The notes beneath the pieces were generated by a model, which was given only the letters and a program-made list of their open reading frames with translations, did not search any database and had not been told where the DNA came from. The translations under genes were made by a program, and so were the position numbers. DNA of 64,000 bases from an uncultured Christensenellaceae bacterium (GTDB lineage: Bacteria > Bacillota > Clostridia > Christensenellales > Borkfalkiaceae). The stretch lies in NCBI GenBank assembly GCA_910588685.1, contig CAJUPX010000004.1:1-64000 (forward strand), in the 5' to 3' direction. Of this stretch, positions 26,601 through 34,188 are shown one piece after another. Position 1 is the stretch's first letter. The number at the start of each line of letters is the position of its first letter.

Positions 26601-27232
26601 GATTTGAAATCGGCTATATCTTCGGCAATGCCAACTTCGTCGCAGATAGCGCGTATTTCGGCATAGTTGTCGGATTCGTCCCAAACGTCTATTTTGGCAA
26701 CTTCGTGGCTTGTCCTGAAACCGTCGAAGAAGTTAATAAAGGGAACTCTTGCCTTGAGCGTGGAGAGATGCGCAACGAGCGCAAGGTCCATAACCTCCTG
26801 AACAGAGCCGTCGCAAATCATTGCGTAACCCGTCTGACGGCACGCCATTACGTCCGCGTGGTCGCCGAATATGTTAAGCGAATGAGCGGCTAAGGCGCGC
26901 GCCGAAACGTGCATTACCATAGGCATAAGCTCGCCCGATATTTTGTACATATTGGGAATCATAAGCAAAAGTCCCTGGGAAGCGGTGTAGGTGGTGGTAA
27001 GCGCACCTGCGCTCAACGCGCCGTGAACTGCGCCCGCCGCGCCTCCTTCGGACTGCATTTCGGCAATTTTAACCTGCTGTCCCCACATATTGTTTCTGCC
27101 AGCGGTAGCCCATTCGTCCGCAACCTCGGCCATAGGAGACGAGGGGGTAATGGGATAAATTGCGGCTACTTCCGAAAAGGCATACGCAACGTGGCTCGCG
27201 GCGGTATTGCCGTCGATAGTCAATTTTTTCAT
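23693..27232 (-). CDS. nifJ: Pyruvate:ferredoxin (flavodoxin) oxidoreductase
   Basis: A single-chain PFOR of 1179 residues that oxidises pyruvate to acetyl-CoA and CO2 and reduces ferredoxin. It has all domains in order. The N-terminal pyrimidine-binding domain (YPITPSSPMAE) comes first, then domains II and III. Next is a two-[4Fe-4S] ferredoxin domain (CIQCGTCSFVCPHAC and CMGCGVCATVCPVK, about 690-760). The C-terminal TPP domain has GDGWAYDIGYGG and a DTEVYSNTGGQ Mg-TPP motif. Cys in GACAGCGETPY and C-terminal Cys residues ligate the third cluster. The ribosome site is GGAGG. It indicates fermentative, oxygen-free metabolism. Confidence 0.98.
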   Translation of the reverse strand: MKKLTIDGNTAASHVAYAFSEVAAIYPITPSSPMAEVADEWATAGRNNMWGQQVKIAEMQSEGGAAGAVHGALSAGALTTTYTASQGLLLMIPNMYKISGELMPMVMHVSARALAAHSLNIFGDHADVMACRQTGYAMICDGSVQEVMDLALVAHLSTLKARVPFINFFDGFRTSHEVAKIDVWDESDNYAEIRAICDEVGIAEDIADFKSRALNPEHPIQKGTAQNGDTYFQNRETANSYYEATPAIVQKMMDVVSKKCGRKYHLFDYVGAKDATEVIVCMGSGCETIEESINKLNATGKKYGLVKVRLYRPFVADAFVKALPKTAEKIAVLDRTKEPGSLGEPLYLDVCSALLEKGVTNLKVVGGRYGLGSKEFTPSMVLAVYKNLEKASPKNHFTVGIYEDVTNSSLDFSKKFDAAPEGSTSCKFYGLGSDGTVGANKNSIKIIGDHTDKHAQAYFFYDSKKSGGITVSHLRFGDTPIQSEYLIDSADFVQCSNPSYVTRYDMTGDIKTGGTFLINTSATTVEELEHFLPAKVKQDIAKKKINLYVIDAIKIAAELGLRGRTNTILQSAFFRVNPQIMPYDKAIEYMKYMAKKSFGRKGDAIVQMNYNAIDAAAGDNLVKINVPKEWAKAETGAEMIKGADNAYYQEIIKPILYLEGDKLKSSQFNADGSVPTGTTKYEKRGVAVLVPKIDMDKCIQCGTCSFVCPHACLRPALVADGADKPQTLTVKPAIGLAGYGYKMQVSPLDCMGCGVCATVCPVKDGGAISMIPLQDALDAGEAENWEYAVELPAVDTSKFKVNTVKGCQFATPLFEFSGACAGCGETPYVKVITQLFGEDMVIANATGCSSIYGGSSPTCPYTTNKQGRGPAWANSLFEDNAEYGYGMNLGYAARRNAVKAKVEKLAELWTGEGKKLCEDYLNAFNDREPSKKASAALLEALEGCNECGCEADALVKEILAAKDCLAKKSIWIFGGDGWAYDIGYGGLDHVIASGEDVNILVLDTEVYSNTGGQASKSTNIGAVAKFASAGKRIKKKDLGMIAKSYGYVYVAQCAMGSNPAQLLKALTEAEAYHGPSLIICYAPCINHGINMTKSQLEEKAAVDCGYWQLYRYNPDGEVFTLDSKEPTGDYQAFLAGETRYASLVKTQGADVANELFRQTEESAKERLEGYKKLAGKRDV

Positions 27233-27349
27233 TAAAAACCTCCGTTACTGTTTAATAATTAACACCACCATATTATATAACACGCGTATAGAAATGTCAA
27301 TATCGCAAAGTAAAAAAATAAATTTTTCCTTAACTTTCACTGTAAATTG

Positions 27350-27378
27350 TTGTTAAATTTTTTTGATTTTGCTATAAT
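27350..27378 (+). promoter_or_regulatory. Promoter of the ecfA-ecfT-truA operon
   Basis: TTGTTA (27350-27355), 17 bases, TATAAT (27373-27378), followed by a leader of about 17 bases with GGTGAG before the ATG. Confidence 0.65.
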
Positions 27379-27401
27379 TAATCTGTTTATTACGGTGAGA
27401 A

Positions 27402-29225
27402 ATGACTGACGAATTAATTATTCAGCTTGAAAACCTTTCTTATACCTATCCGGGGAGTACGGCTCCCGCGCTCAAAAACGTAAATTTACAGGTAAGGCGC
27501 GGGGAGTTTTTGTCTGTCGTCGGTCACAACGGAAGCGGAAAATCCACGATGGCTCGGCTTTTGAACGGACTTGTTTTCGCTAGCGCGGGCACGGTTAAGG
27601 TGTGCGGCGTAAACATTGCCGAAACGGAAGATATTCTCGAAATACGCAAGCGCGTAGGCGTGGTGTTTCAGAACCCCGACAATCAGACTGTTGCCTCTAT
27701 CGTTGAGGACGATATAGCGTTCGGACCGGAAAATATAGGCGTTGAACGCGCGGAGATAGGCAGGCGCATAGAATGGGCGCTGTCGGCGGTGGGTATGAGC
27801 GAATACCGCGAGGCGACCCCCGCAAGGCTTTCCGGCGGACAGAAACAGCGCATAGCCATTGCGGGCGTGCTTGCAATAAAACCCGAAATTCTCGTTCTGG
27901 ACGAATCTACGGCTATGCTCGACCCCAAGGGCAGGCGCGAGGTTATAGACGTTGTTAAAACGCTCAATAAGGAAGAGGGTATAACGGTTATTTTAATTAC
28001 CCACTTTATGGAAGAGGCTCTGCTCGCCGACCGCACGGTTGTAATGAACAGGGGCGAGGTTGCGCTCGAGGGCACTCCCGAAGAAATTTTTGAAAACGGC
28101 GAAATGCTGCAAACTTTTAACCTGTCTTTGCCTAAAATCAGCGTCATAGCGCAAAAACTGAGGAGCGCAGGTATAAGCGTCAAGGACGTTTTGGCTCCGG
28201 CTGCGCTTGCGGAAAGCATAGTTGAAAATTTTGTTGAACGCGGCATATCCGCGGGTCAATTCAAAGGCTCCGCGCCGCAAAGTAAGACTACGGGCGGGGA
28301 GTGGGATATAGAAATAAGCGATTTGAGCTACGTCTATTCCAAAAAATCTCCGTTTGCGTCCAAGGCGCTAAACGGAGTTAATCTGCGCATTGCCGAGGGT
28401 GAATTTTTCGGTATTTTAGGGCATACGGGCAGCGGTAAATCCACGCTCGTGCAGCATCTTAACGCGCTTATAAAATTGCCCCAGGCAGAAAAAAAATTCA
28501 AAATGAAAAAGCCCAAAAAAGGTAAGCCTGCTCCCGTTTACCCGCATATATCCGTAGGTCAATTTGATTTAGCCGATAAAAAATGCAATTTCAGGGCGCT
28601 CAGAGCGGCGGTCGGAATGGTGTTCCAGTATCCGGAATATCAGCTCTTTGCCGAAAACGTATTCGACGACGTGGCGTTCGGACTCAAAAATTTCAATCCC
28701 GGACTGACGGAGGAGCAAATAGAGGACGCCGTAAAAAGCAGCCTTGAAATTGTCGGGCTGGATTATGACGAGGTAAGGTATAAATCGCCGTTCGATTTGT
28801 CCGGCGGTCAAAAGCGCCGCGTTGCGATAGCCGGCGTAATTGTTACAAGACCGCACGTTCTGGTGCTCGACGAGCCCGCCGCGGGGTTGGACCCCAAGGG
28901 CAAATCGGAAATTATGGAGCTTTTGCACAAACTCCACCGCGAGTGGTGCAAAACGGTAATTATCGTTTCGCACGATATGGACGAGATTGCCGAAAACTGC
29001 ACCAGGTGCGCGGTAATGTCCAAAGGCGGGGTTTTTGTGTGCGATTCGCCGCGCAAGGTTTTTGCCCGCGCGGAAGAAATTTCGGCGTTGGGACTCGATA
29101 TTCCCGTAACCGCAAAAATCGCCCGAGAAATGAAAAAAGCCGGCTATGAGATAGACAGCGACCTTACGGTTTCTGGGTTTACCGAGGCGGTAATATCGGC
29201 GTTCGGGGGTGCGGAAAATGCTTAA
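27402..29225 (+). CDS. Fused energy-coupling factor ATPase (EcfA1-EcfA2)
   Basis: Two complete ABC ATPase halves in one 607-residue chain. Half 1 (about 1-250) has Walker A GHNGSGKST, a Q-loop in VVFQNPDNQTVASIVEDD, signature LSGGQKQR and LVLDESTAML. Half 2 (about 305-590) has GHTGSGKST, MVFQYPEYQLFAENVF, LSGGQKRR and LVLDEPAAGLD. The NPDNQ and YPEYQLF features are diagnostic of EcfA1 and EcfA2. These are normally two genes. Together with EcfT downstream they power uptake of vitamins or metals through separate S-components, none of which is in this window. Its stop overlaps the ecfT start. Confidence 0.93.
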   Translation: MTDELIIQLENLSYTYPGSTAPALKNVNLQVRRGEFLSVVGHNGSGKSTMARLLNGLVFASAGTVKVCGVNIAETEDILEIRKRVGVVFQNPDNQTVASIVEDDIAFGPENIGVERAEIGRRIEWALSAVGMSEYREATPARLSGGQKQRIAIAGVLAIKPEILVLDESTAMLDPKGRREVIDVVKTLNKEEGITVILITHFMEEALLADRTVVMNRGEVALEGTPEEIFENGEMLQTFNLSLPKISVIAQKLRSAGISVKDVLAPAALAESIVENFVERGISAGQFKGSAPQSKTTGGEWDIEISDLSYVYSKKSPFASKALNGVNLRIAEGEFFGILGHTGSGKSTLVQHLNALIKLPQAEKKFKMKKPKKGKPAPVYPHISVGQFDLADKKCNFRALRAAVGMVFQYPEYQLFAENVFDDVAFGLKNFNPGLTEEQIEDAVKSSLEIVGLDYDEVRYKSPFDLSGGQKRRVAIAGVIVTRPHVLVLDEPAAGLDPKGKSEIMELLHKLHREWCKTVIIVSHDMDEIAENCTRCAVMSKGGVFVCDSPRKVFARAEEISALGLDIPVTAKIAREMKKAGYEIDSDLTVSGFTEAVISAFGGAENA

Positions 29226-30066
29226 CGACGTAACCTTCGGTCAATATTACCCCGCAAAATCCTTTGTTCATAAGCTCGACCCGAGAACAAAAATTCTGGC
29301 GTTGATAGCCTTTATTGTGCTGCTGTTCTGCGTGCGGAATTTTTACGGTCTGGCGGCGTGCGCTCTCGTGCTCTTTGCGGCGGTCGGGTTTTCGCGCGTG
29401 CCGCTCGGAAGCGTGCTGCGCTCGGTTAAGGGAGTCCTGTTCATACTCTTGTTTACGGCTGTGCTCAATTTGTTTTTTCACGGCGGCGAGCATCTTTTAA
29501 CGCCCGAAAGCTGGTTTATTAAAATCTACCGCGAAAGCATAGTTTTTATGTGTTTTTTCGTTATCCGCCTGTTTTTATTGGTTATGGCTTCGGCAGTTTT
29601 AACGCTCACGACTACGCCCGTTTCGCTTACCGACGGCATAGAAAGCCTTTTAAAGCCGCTCGCGCTTGTGCGCTTTCCGGTGCACGCGCTCGCGCTTATA
29701 ATGTCAATCGCGCTGCGCTTTATTCCCACGCTTATAGAGGAAACAAACCGTATAATAAGCGCGCAGAAAGCGAGGGGGGCGGACTTTGAAAGCGGAAACA
29801 TAGTAAAGCGCGTAAAGGCGGTTATTCCCGTTTTGATACCCCTTCTGATAAGCGCGTTCAGACGCGCGGACGAGCTCGGCGACGCAATGGACGCGCGCTG
29901 TTATACCGGCGCGGTAAAGCGCACAAAATACAAAAAACTGAAATTCGGCGTGCGGGATTTTGCAGTTGCGCTGATATTTGCCGCGCTCATTGCGGGCGTT
30001 GTGCTTCTGAATATCTACGGCAGCGAAATTTTTCCGCAGATTTACGATTTTATAAAACTCAAATGA
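29218..30066 (+). CDS. ecfT: ECF transporter transmembrane subunit EcfT
   Basis: A 282-residue membrane protein with about five or six helices. It carries the coupling motifs of EcfT: ARG in QKARGADF, and a second motif near DAMDARCYTGA (usually A-x-x-ARGY). It starts within the end of ecfA (ATGCTTAA overlap), with GGGGGTG upstream; an earlier GTG at 29209 lies in the ribosome site. Its stop overlaps the truA start (ATGA). Order ecfA-ecfT-truA is typical of Bacillota ribosomal-protein clusters, here detached from rplQ and rpsI. Confidence 0.92.
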   Translation: MLNDVTFGQYYPAKSFVHKLDPRTKILALIAFIVLLFCVRNFYGLAACALVLFAAVGFSRVPLGSVLRSVKGVLFILLFTAVLNLFFHGGEHLLTPESWFIKIYRESIVFMCFFVIRLFLLVMASAVLTLTTTPVSLTDGIESLLKPLALVRFPVHALALIMSIALRFIPTLIEETNRIISAQKARGADFESGNIVKRVKAVIPVLIPLLISAFRRADELGDAMDARCYTGAVKRTKYKKLKFGVRDFAVALIFAALIAGVVLLNIYGSEIFPQIYDFIKLK

Positions 30067-30824
30067 TAACGGTTGCGCTTTTAGTTGCCTACGACGGAAC
30101 AAATTACGGCGGCTGGCAGATACAGAAAAACAAAATAACCGTGCAGGAAAAGCTGGAGGCGGCTCTGTCCGAAATTTTAGGCGAACGGATACCTGTAACG
30201 GCGAGCGGAAGGACGGACAGCGGAGTGCACGCGGCGGCGCAGGTGTGCCATTTCAGGGCGCAGACCGCAATTCCGCCCGAAAAATTTGCGGACGCTCTGA
30301 ACGTGCGCCTGCCCGGGGACATAAGCGTGCTGCGCTCGGTTTCGGCTCCCGACGGATTCGACTCCAACCGAAGCGCGAAAAAGAAAACCTACGCCTACCG
30401 TATGTATTTCGCCCCGCGCCGCAATCCGCTTAAAGACAGGTACTCCGTATGGGTAAAAGGCGGCGCAGATTTGGAAAAACTCAAACATATTGCGGGGGCT
30501 TTTGAGGGCGTGCACGATTTTAAAGCCTACTGTAAAAGCGGCTCCAAAGTTAAAACCACCGTGCGCGAGGTGTACTCCGTCAATGTTGTAATACGTGAAG
30601 AGCGTTTTGGCACGGACGTTGAAATACGCGTGTGCGGCGGCGGTTTTTTATACAATATGGTGCGCACGATTGCGGGCACTATGCTGTATTACGCGCAGGG
30701 CGTTTTAACCGAAGAGGATATTTTAAAATCGCTTTCGGAGGGCGACCGTTCGTTGGTAGGAAAAACTATGCCCGCAAGGGGGTTGACTTTGGAAGAGGTG
30801 GATTACGGATTTAATTTATTCTAA
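30063..30824 (+). CDS. truA: tRNA pseudouridine(38-40) synthase
   Basis: A 253-residue TruA that isomerises uridines 38-40 in tRNA anticodon arms. The catalytic aspartate is Asp52 in ASGRTDSGVHA; the KTYAYRMYF and GGGFLYNMVR blocks are conserved. It overlaps ecfT by four bases (ATGA), so it is translationally coupled. It ends directly before dispersed element B. Confidence 0.96.
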   Translation: MITVALLVAYDGTNYGGWQIQKNKITVQEKLEAALSEILGERIPVTASGRTDSGVHAAAQVCHFRAQTAIPPEKFADALNVRLPGDISVLRSVSAPDGFDSNRSAKKKTYAYRMYFAPRRNPLKDRYSVWVKGGADLEKLKHIAGAFEGVHDFKAYCKSGSKVKTTVREVYSVNVVIREERFGTDVEIRVCGGGFLYNMVRTIAGTMLYYAQGVLTEEDILKSLSEGDRSLVGKTMPARGLTLEEVDYGFNLF

Positions 30825-30832
30825 GGCTTCCG

Positions 30833-30936
30833 CAAAACGCGTATATGCTTCGCATAACTATGTCGCGCTCCGCCTGCCTTGGTCGTGTACCGCATTGTAC
30901 ACTCCCTTCGGTCAGTGCTCGCATCTCCGCGTTTTG
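30833..30936. repeat. Dispersed intergenic element, copy B
   Basis: A 104-bp element with perfect nine-base terminal inverted repeats (CAAAACGCG / CGCGTTTTG). A central hairpin GTGTAC-CGCATT-GTACAC lies at 30885-30902. It aligns with copy A (19395); stem sequences differ but stay complementary and both loops are six bases. It sits eight bases after the truA stop. Confidence 0.65.
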
Positions 30937-31067
30937 TAACAATGAGTTGAGATTACTGCGCGGTTCTGATAAGCATAATTTTACCAATTTTTCACAAAGT
31001 GATTTTATTTTTAACAAGTTGAGCATATATAATATGCTAATTAAATATTAATGATTTGGGAGATTTA

Positions 31068-31922
31068 ATGGACTTTTTTGAATATGCTGACTTAGCATCT
31101 ATATTTGTCAGCGGTAAACTCTGGGTAACTTACCTCGTCGGCGGATTATGTTTTGCCGTAGTATATATCTTTCAGGCAATCGCCTTATATACAGTAGCGG
31201 GCAACGAGGGCTATTCTAAAAGATGGATGGCGTTTATACCCTTTTTCAATACCTATTATATAGGCGTCTGCGGTCAGAAAAACCGCGCTTTCCGCTCGGT
31301 CAGCACAAAATCGCTCGCTATGGCTGCGGGTATACTGGAATCTCTTTTATTCGCAGGATATCTCGTATATAATATCGCGCTGGCTAAGCTTTCAAACGCA
31401 GGCTGTTTTTACTGGACGGAAGAGGAAACGGTACTCGGCATAGTTTCCACGCAACACCTTAAAACCGACATTCCCTCCGCGCTCGCCTGGGCGGCGTGGT
31501 GCTATAAATTCCTGTACGACTATATCCTCGTATGGTTTAACCTCGTCTATCTGTTTATGGAAGTTTTGGTGCTCTCGGCGTTTTTCCAGACCTATGCCTC
31601 GCGCAGATATTTCCTGTTTACAATCACAAGCGTTTTCTTCCCCATACAGGGCATACTTTTCTTTGCGGTGCGAAACAACAGAGGTATGAACTACCGCGAG
31701 TATATGTACCGCGAGCAGGAGCGTCAATACGATATGTACCGCCGTTACCGTCAGCAAAATCCCTATAACGGCAATCCCTACGATAACAACGCTTATAACA
31801 ACAGCGGTTATAACAATCCTTACGACAATTCCTATCCGCGGTCGGGCGGATCTAATAACAATCCGCCCCCCGAAGACCCGTTTTCGGGTATGGGCGGCGG
31901 AAACGACGACCCGTTTAACTGA
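31068..31922 (+). CDS. Membrane protein with Asn/Tyr/Pro-rich tail
   Basis: A 284-residue protein of unknown function. The N-terminal ~200 residues hold about four or five transmembrane helices, with WMAFIPFFNTYYIG resembling small DUF-type membrane proteins of Clostridia. The C-terminal ~85 residues are a low-complexity tail: an Arg/Tyr/Gln stretch, then repeated NPYN/NPYD units and a Pro/Gly/Asp-rich end. GGGAG precedes the ATG at 31068; a TTG at 31056 overlaps that site and is rejected. A terminator hairpin follows. Confidence 0.7.
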   Translation: MDFFEYADLASIFVSGKLWVTYLVGGLCFAVVYIFQAIALYTVAGNEGYSKRWMAFIPFFNTYYIGVCGQKNRAFRSVSTKSLAMAAGILESLLFAGYLVYNIALAKLSNAGCFYWTEEETVLGIVSTQHLKTDIPSALAWAAWCYKFLYDYILVWFNLVYLFMEVLVLSAFFQTYASRRYFLFTITSVFFPIQGILFFAVRNNRGMNYREYMYREQERQYDMYRRYRQQNPYNGNPYDNNAYNNSGYNNPYDNSYPRSGGSNNNPPPEDPFSGMGGGNDDPFN

Positions 31923-31932
31923 TTGAGCTTTT

Positions 31933-31956
31933 AAATGCGCCTTTAAAGGCGCATTT
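31933..31956 (+). terminator. Terminator before mnmE
   Basis: A perfect palindrome (AAATGCGCCTTT arm) followed by TTTCTTG ends the membrane-protein transcript just upstream of the mnmE promoter. Confidence 0.75.
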
Positions 31957-31959
31957 TTC

Positions 31960-31995
31960 TTGCAAATTTCCGCCGCCGGTTGTATAATCGTAATA
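31960..31995 (+). promoter_or_regulatory. Leaderless-type promoter of mnmE
   Basis: TTGCAA (31960-31965), 17 bases, TATAAT (31983-31988), six bases, ATG at 31995. The expected +1 is the A of the start codon, and no ribosome site exists. Confidence 0.7.
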
Positions 31996-33299
31996 TGGAA
32001 TTGATATCGGCAATATCCACGGCGAACGGCACGGGCGGCGTGGCAATAATAAGATTAAGCGGCGATAACGCGCTCTCCGTTGCAAGGGCTATGTTCAGAC
32101 CGTCTGAAAAATCCTGTAAATACGCGCCCAACTATATGTATGCGGGCAATATCTCCGGCGACGGCTTTACCGATTACGGTTTTATGGTGTATTTCAAGGC
32201 GCCTAAATCGTTTACGGGCGAGGATATAGTGGAGTTTCACTGCCACGGCGGCGTGGAGCTTGCGCGCGGAATTTTAAAAAATACGTTTAAACTCGGCGCA
32301 AGAAGCGCGGAACGCGGCGAATTTACCCGCCGCGCGTTTTTAAACGGCAAACTGTCGCTTGCCTCCGCGGAGGGTATGGCGGATATGATAAACGCCGAAA
32401 GCCTTGCGCTGGTGCGCGCAGGCAGTATGATGTACTCCGAAAAGCTGACTTCCGAAGTTAAGGAGATACAGTCGTGCCTTAAAGATATACTCGCGGAAAT
32501 AGCCGTTGAAATAGATTATCCCGAAGAGGACGGAGACGGACTCGATTTTTACAGAACGGGCGAAAAATTAAAGGCTCTGAACGCGGAAATAACGAGACTT
32601 GTAAACAGCTATTCGGGCGGCAAAAAAATTAAAAACGGCGTTACGGTTGCTATCTGCGGCAAGCCGAATACCGGCAAAAGCTCTATATTAAACGCGCTTT
32701 TAGGCTATGATAAAGCCATTGTGTCGGACGAGGCGGGTACCACCCGCGACGCGGTGGAGGGACAAATCCGGATAGACGGCGTGCTCTATTCGTTTATAGA
32801 CACGGCCGGAATACGCGACAGCGCGGGAACGATAGAGCGTATAGGCATAGAGCGCGCAAAATCGGTTATTATGTCCGCGGATATAGTGCTGTCCGTAACG
32901 GACGGCGGCGGTGAAGCCGAGTTACCCCAAAGAATAAGCGGAGAGGTTATACGCGTTTTCAATAAATGCGACCTCGGTGCGCCGGTCGGCGGGTACGATA
33001 TAGCGGTATCCGCCAAGACGGGCGAGGGGCTTGACGGATTAAAAGAGCTGTTAAGCAAAAAAACCGTGGGCGAGCTGAGCTCCGACAAGGCGTTTATCGT
33101 TGAGGAACGCCACTATTACGCGCTTGTCCGCGCGGGTTCAAACCTTGAAAGCTGCGTAAATAACCTTGATTCGCTCACTCCCGACCTTGTTGCCGTGGAT
33201 TTGAAAGAAGCGTGGGAAGCGCTCGGCGAAATAACCGGGGAAACGGCTAACGAAGAGATAATAAGCACGGTATTTCAAAAATTCTGCGTAGGTAAATGA
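31995..33299 (+). CDS. mnmE: tRNA modification GTPase MnmE
   Basis: With MnmG it builds the cmnm5 group on wobble uridine 34 of tRNAs. The 434-residue protein has the N-terminal formyl-THF-binding domain (SAISTANGTGGVAIIRLSG), a helical domain interrupted by the G domain, and a C-terminal FCVGK (usual C-[ILV]-G-K). G motifs: GKPNTGKSS, TTRD, DTAGIRD and NKCD. mnmG is not beside it. The ATG lies six bases behind a TATAAT box with no ribosome site; an upstream in-frame start at 31980 would lie inside the promoter. It is the first gene of a unit with lysR-like and holA. Confidence 0.95.
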   Translation: MELISAISTANGTGGVAIIRLSGDNALSVARAMFRPSEKSCKYAPNYMYAGNISGDGFTDYGFMVYFKAPKSFTGEDIVEFHCHGGVELARGILKNTFKLGARSAERGEFTRRAFLNGKLSLASAEGMADMINAESLALVRAGSMMYSEKLTSEVKEIQSCLKDILAEIAVEIDYPEEDGDGLDFYRTGEKLKALNAEITRLVNSYSGGKKIKNGVTVAICGKPNTGKSSILNALLGYDKAIVSDEAGTTRDAVEGQIRIDGVLYSFIDTAGIRDSAGTIERIGIERAKSVIMSADIVLSVTDGGGEAELPQRISGEVIRVFNKCDLGAPVGGYDIAVSAKTGEGLDGLKELLSKKTVGELSSDKAFIVEERHYYALVRAGSNLESCVNNLDSLTPDLVAVDLKEAWEALGEITGETANEEIISTVFQKFCVGK

Positions 33300-33300
33300 T

Positions 33301-34188
33301 ATGGTTAACCTCGATTTATACAGGGTATTCAATTCGGTTGCTAAATGCGGTTCGCTCACAAAAGCCGCAAAAGAGCTTTATATTTCCCAGCCCGCTGTTT
33401 CTCTTGCCGTTAAACAGCTCGAAAACCAGCTCGGCGCGGCGCTTTTCAACCGTACGCACCGCGGTATGGAGCTCACGGAAATAGGTAAACTCATATATGA
33501 GGACGTTAACAGCGCTCTTAATCTGCTCGAAGACGCGGAGTGCAAGATAACGGAGCGTACAACAACGGCTTCGGGTACGGTCAGGATAGGCGCTACCGAC
33601 TCAATTTTTTCGTACATACTCGCGGATAAAATAGCCGCGTTCAGCGAGCGCTATCCCGAGGTGAAGCTGGAGCTTATTTCATCTACCTCGCCCGAAACGA
33701 TGACGCAGCTGAAAGAGGGTAAGTGCGATATAGCGTTTGTAAATCTGCCCATATCCGACCCCGAGGTAACGCTATGCGGTACAATCGCGCATATATCCGA
33801 TATATTTATCGCGGGACGCAAATACGATGGATTGAAAAACTCCTGCGTTCAGTTAAAGGATTTGCAGGAGTATCCGCTGCTTATGATAGAGGAAAACACG
33901 GTTGCCCGCCGCGAATTTTCAAACTTCTGCGACAGCGTTGGAATACGACTTCTGCCCGATACCGAGGTTGCCAACTGGGACCTTATGAAAAAGCTTGTTT
34001 TGCTAGGAATGGGAGTTGGCTGTATACCGCGCGAATACTGCCTGAGCGAGCTTGCGGACGGTACCGTATTCGAGTTAAAAACCCGGCCCGCGCTTCCGGT
34101 GCGCGGCGTGGGTATAGCCGTTACGGAGGGCGCGCGGCTGTCGTTTGCGATGAAGCAGTTTATAGGGCTTTTCGGAGATAAAATATGA
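33301..34188 (+). CDS. LysR-family transcriptional regulator
   Basis: A 295-residue regulator. The N-terminal winged HTH (about 1-60, LTKAAKELYISQPAVSLAVKQLE) is followed by a periplasmic-binding-like effector domain (about 88-290). The target and effector are unknown. It starts one base after the mnmE stop and ends overlapping holA by four bases, so it is embedded in a housekeeping operon rather than divergent from a target, unusual for the family. Confidence 0.92.
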   Translation: MVNLDLYRVFNSVAKCGSLTKAAKELYISQPAVSLAVKQLENQLGAALFNRTHRGMELTEIGKLIYEDVNSALNLLEDAECKITERTTTASGTVRIGATDSIFSYILADKIAAFSERYPEVKLELISSTSPETMTQLKEGKCDIAFVNLPISDPEVTLCGTIAHISDIFIAGRKYDGLKNSCVQLKDLQEYPLLMIEENTVARREFSNFCDSVGIRLLPDTEVANWDLMKKLVLLGMGVGCIPREYCLSELADGTVFELKTRPALPVRGVGIAVTEGARLSFAMKQFIGLFGDKI

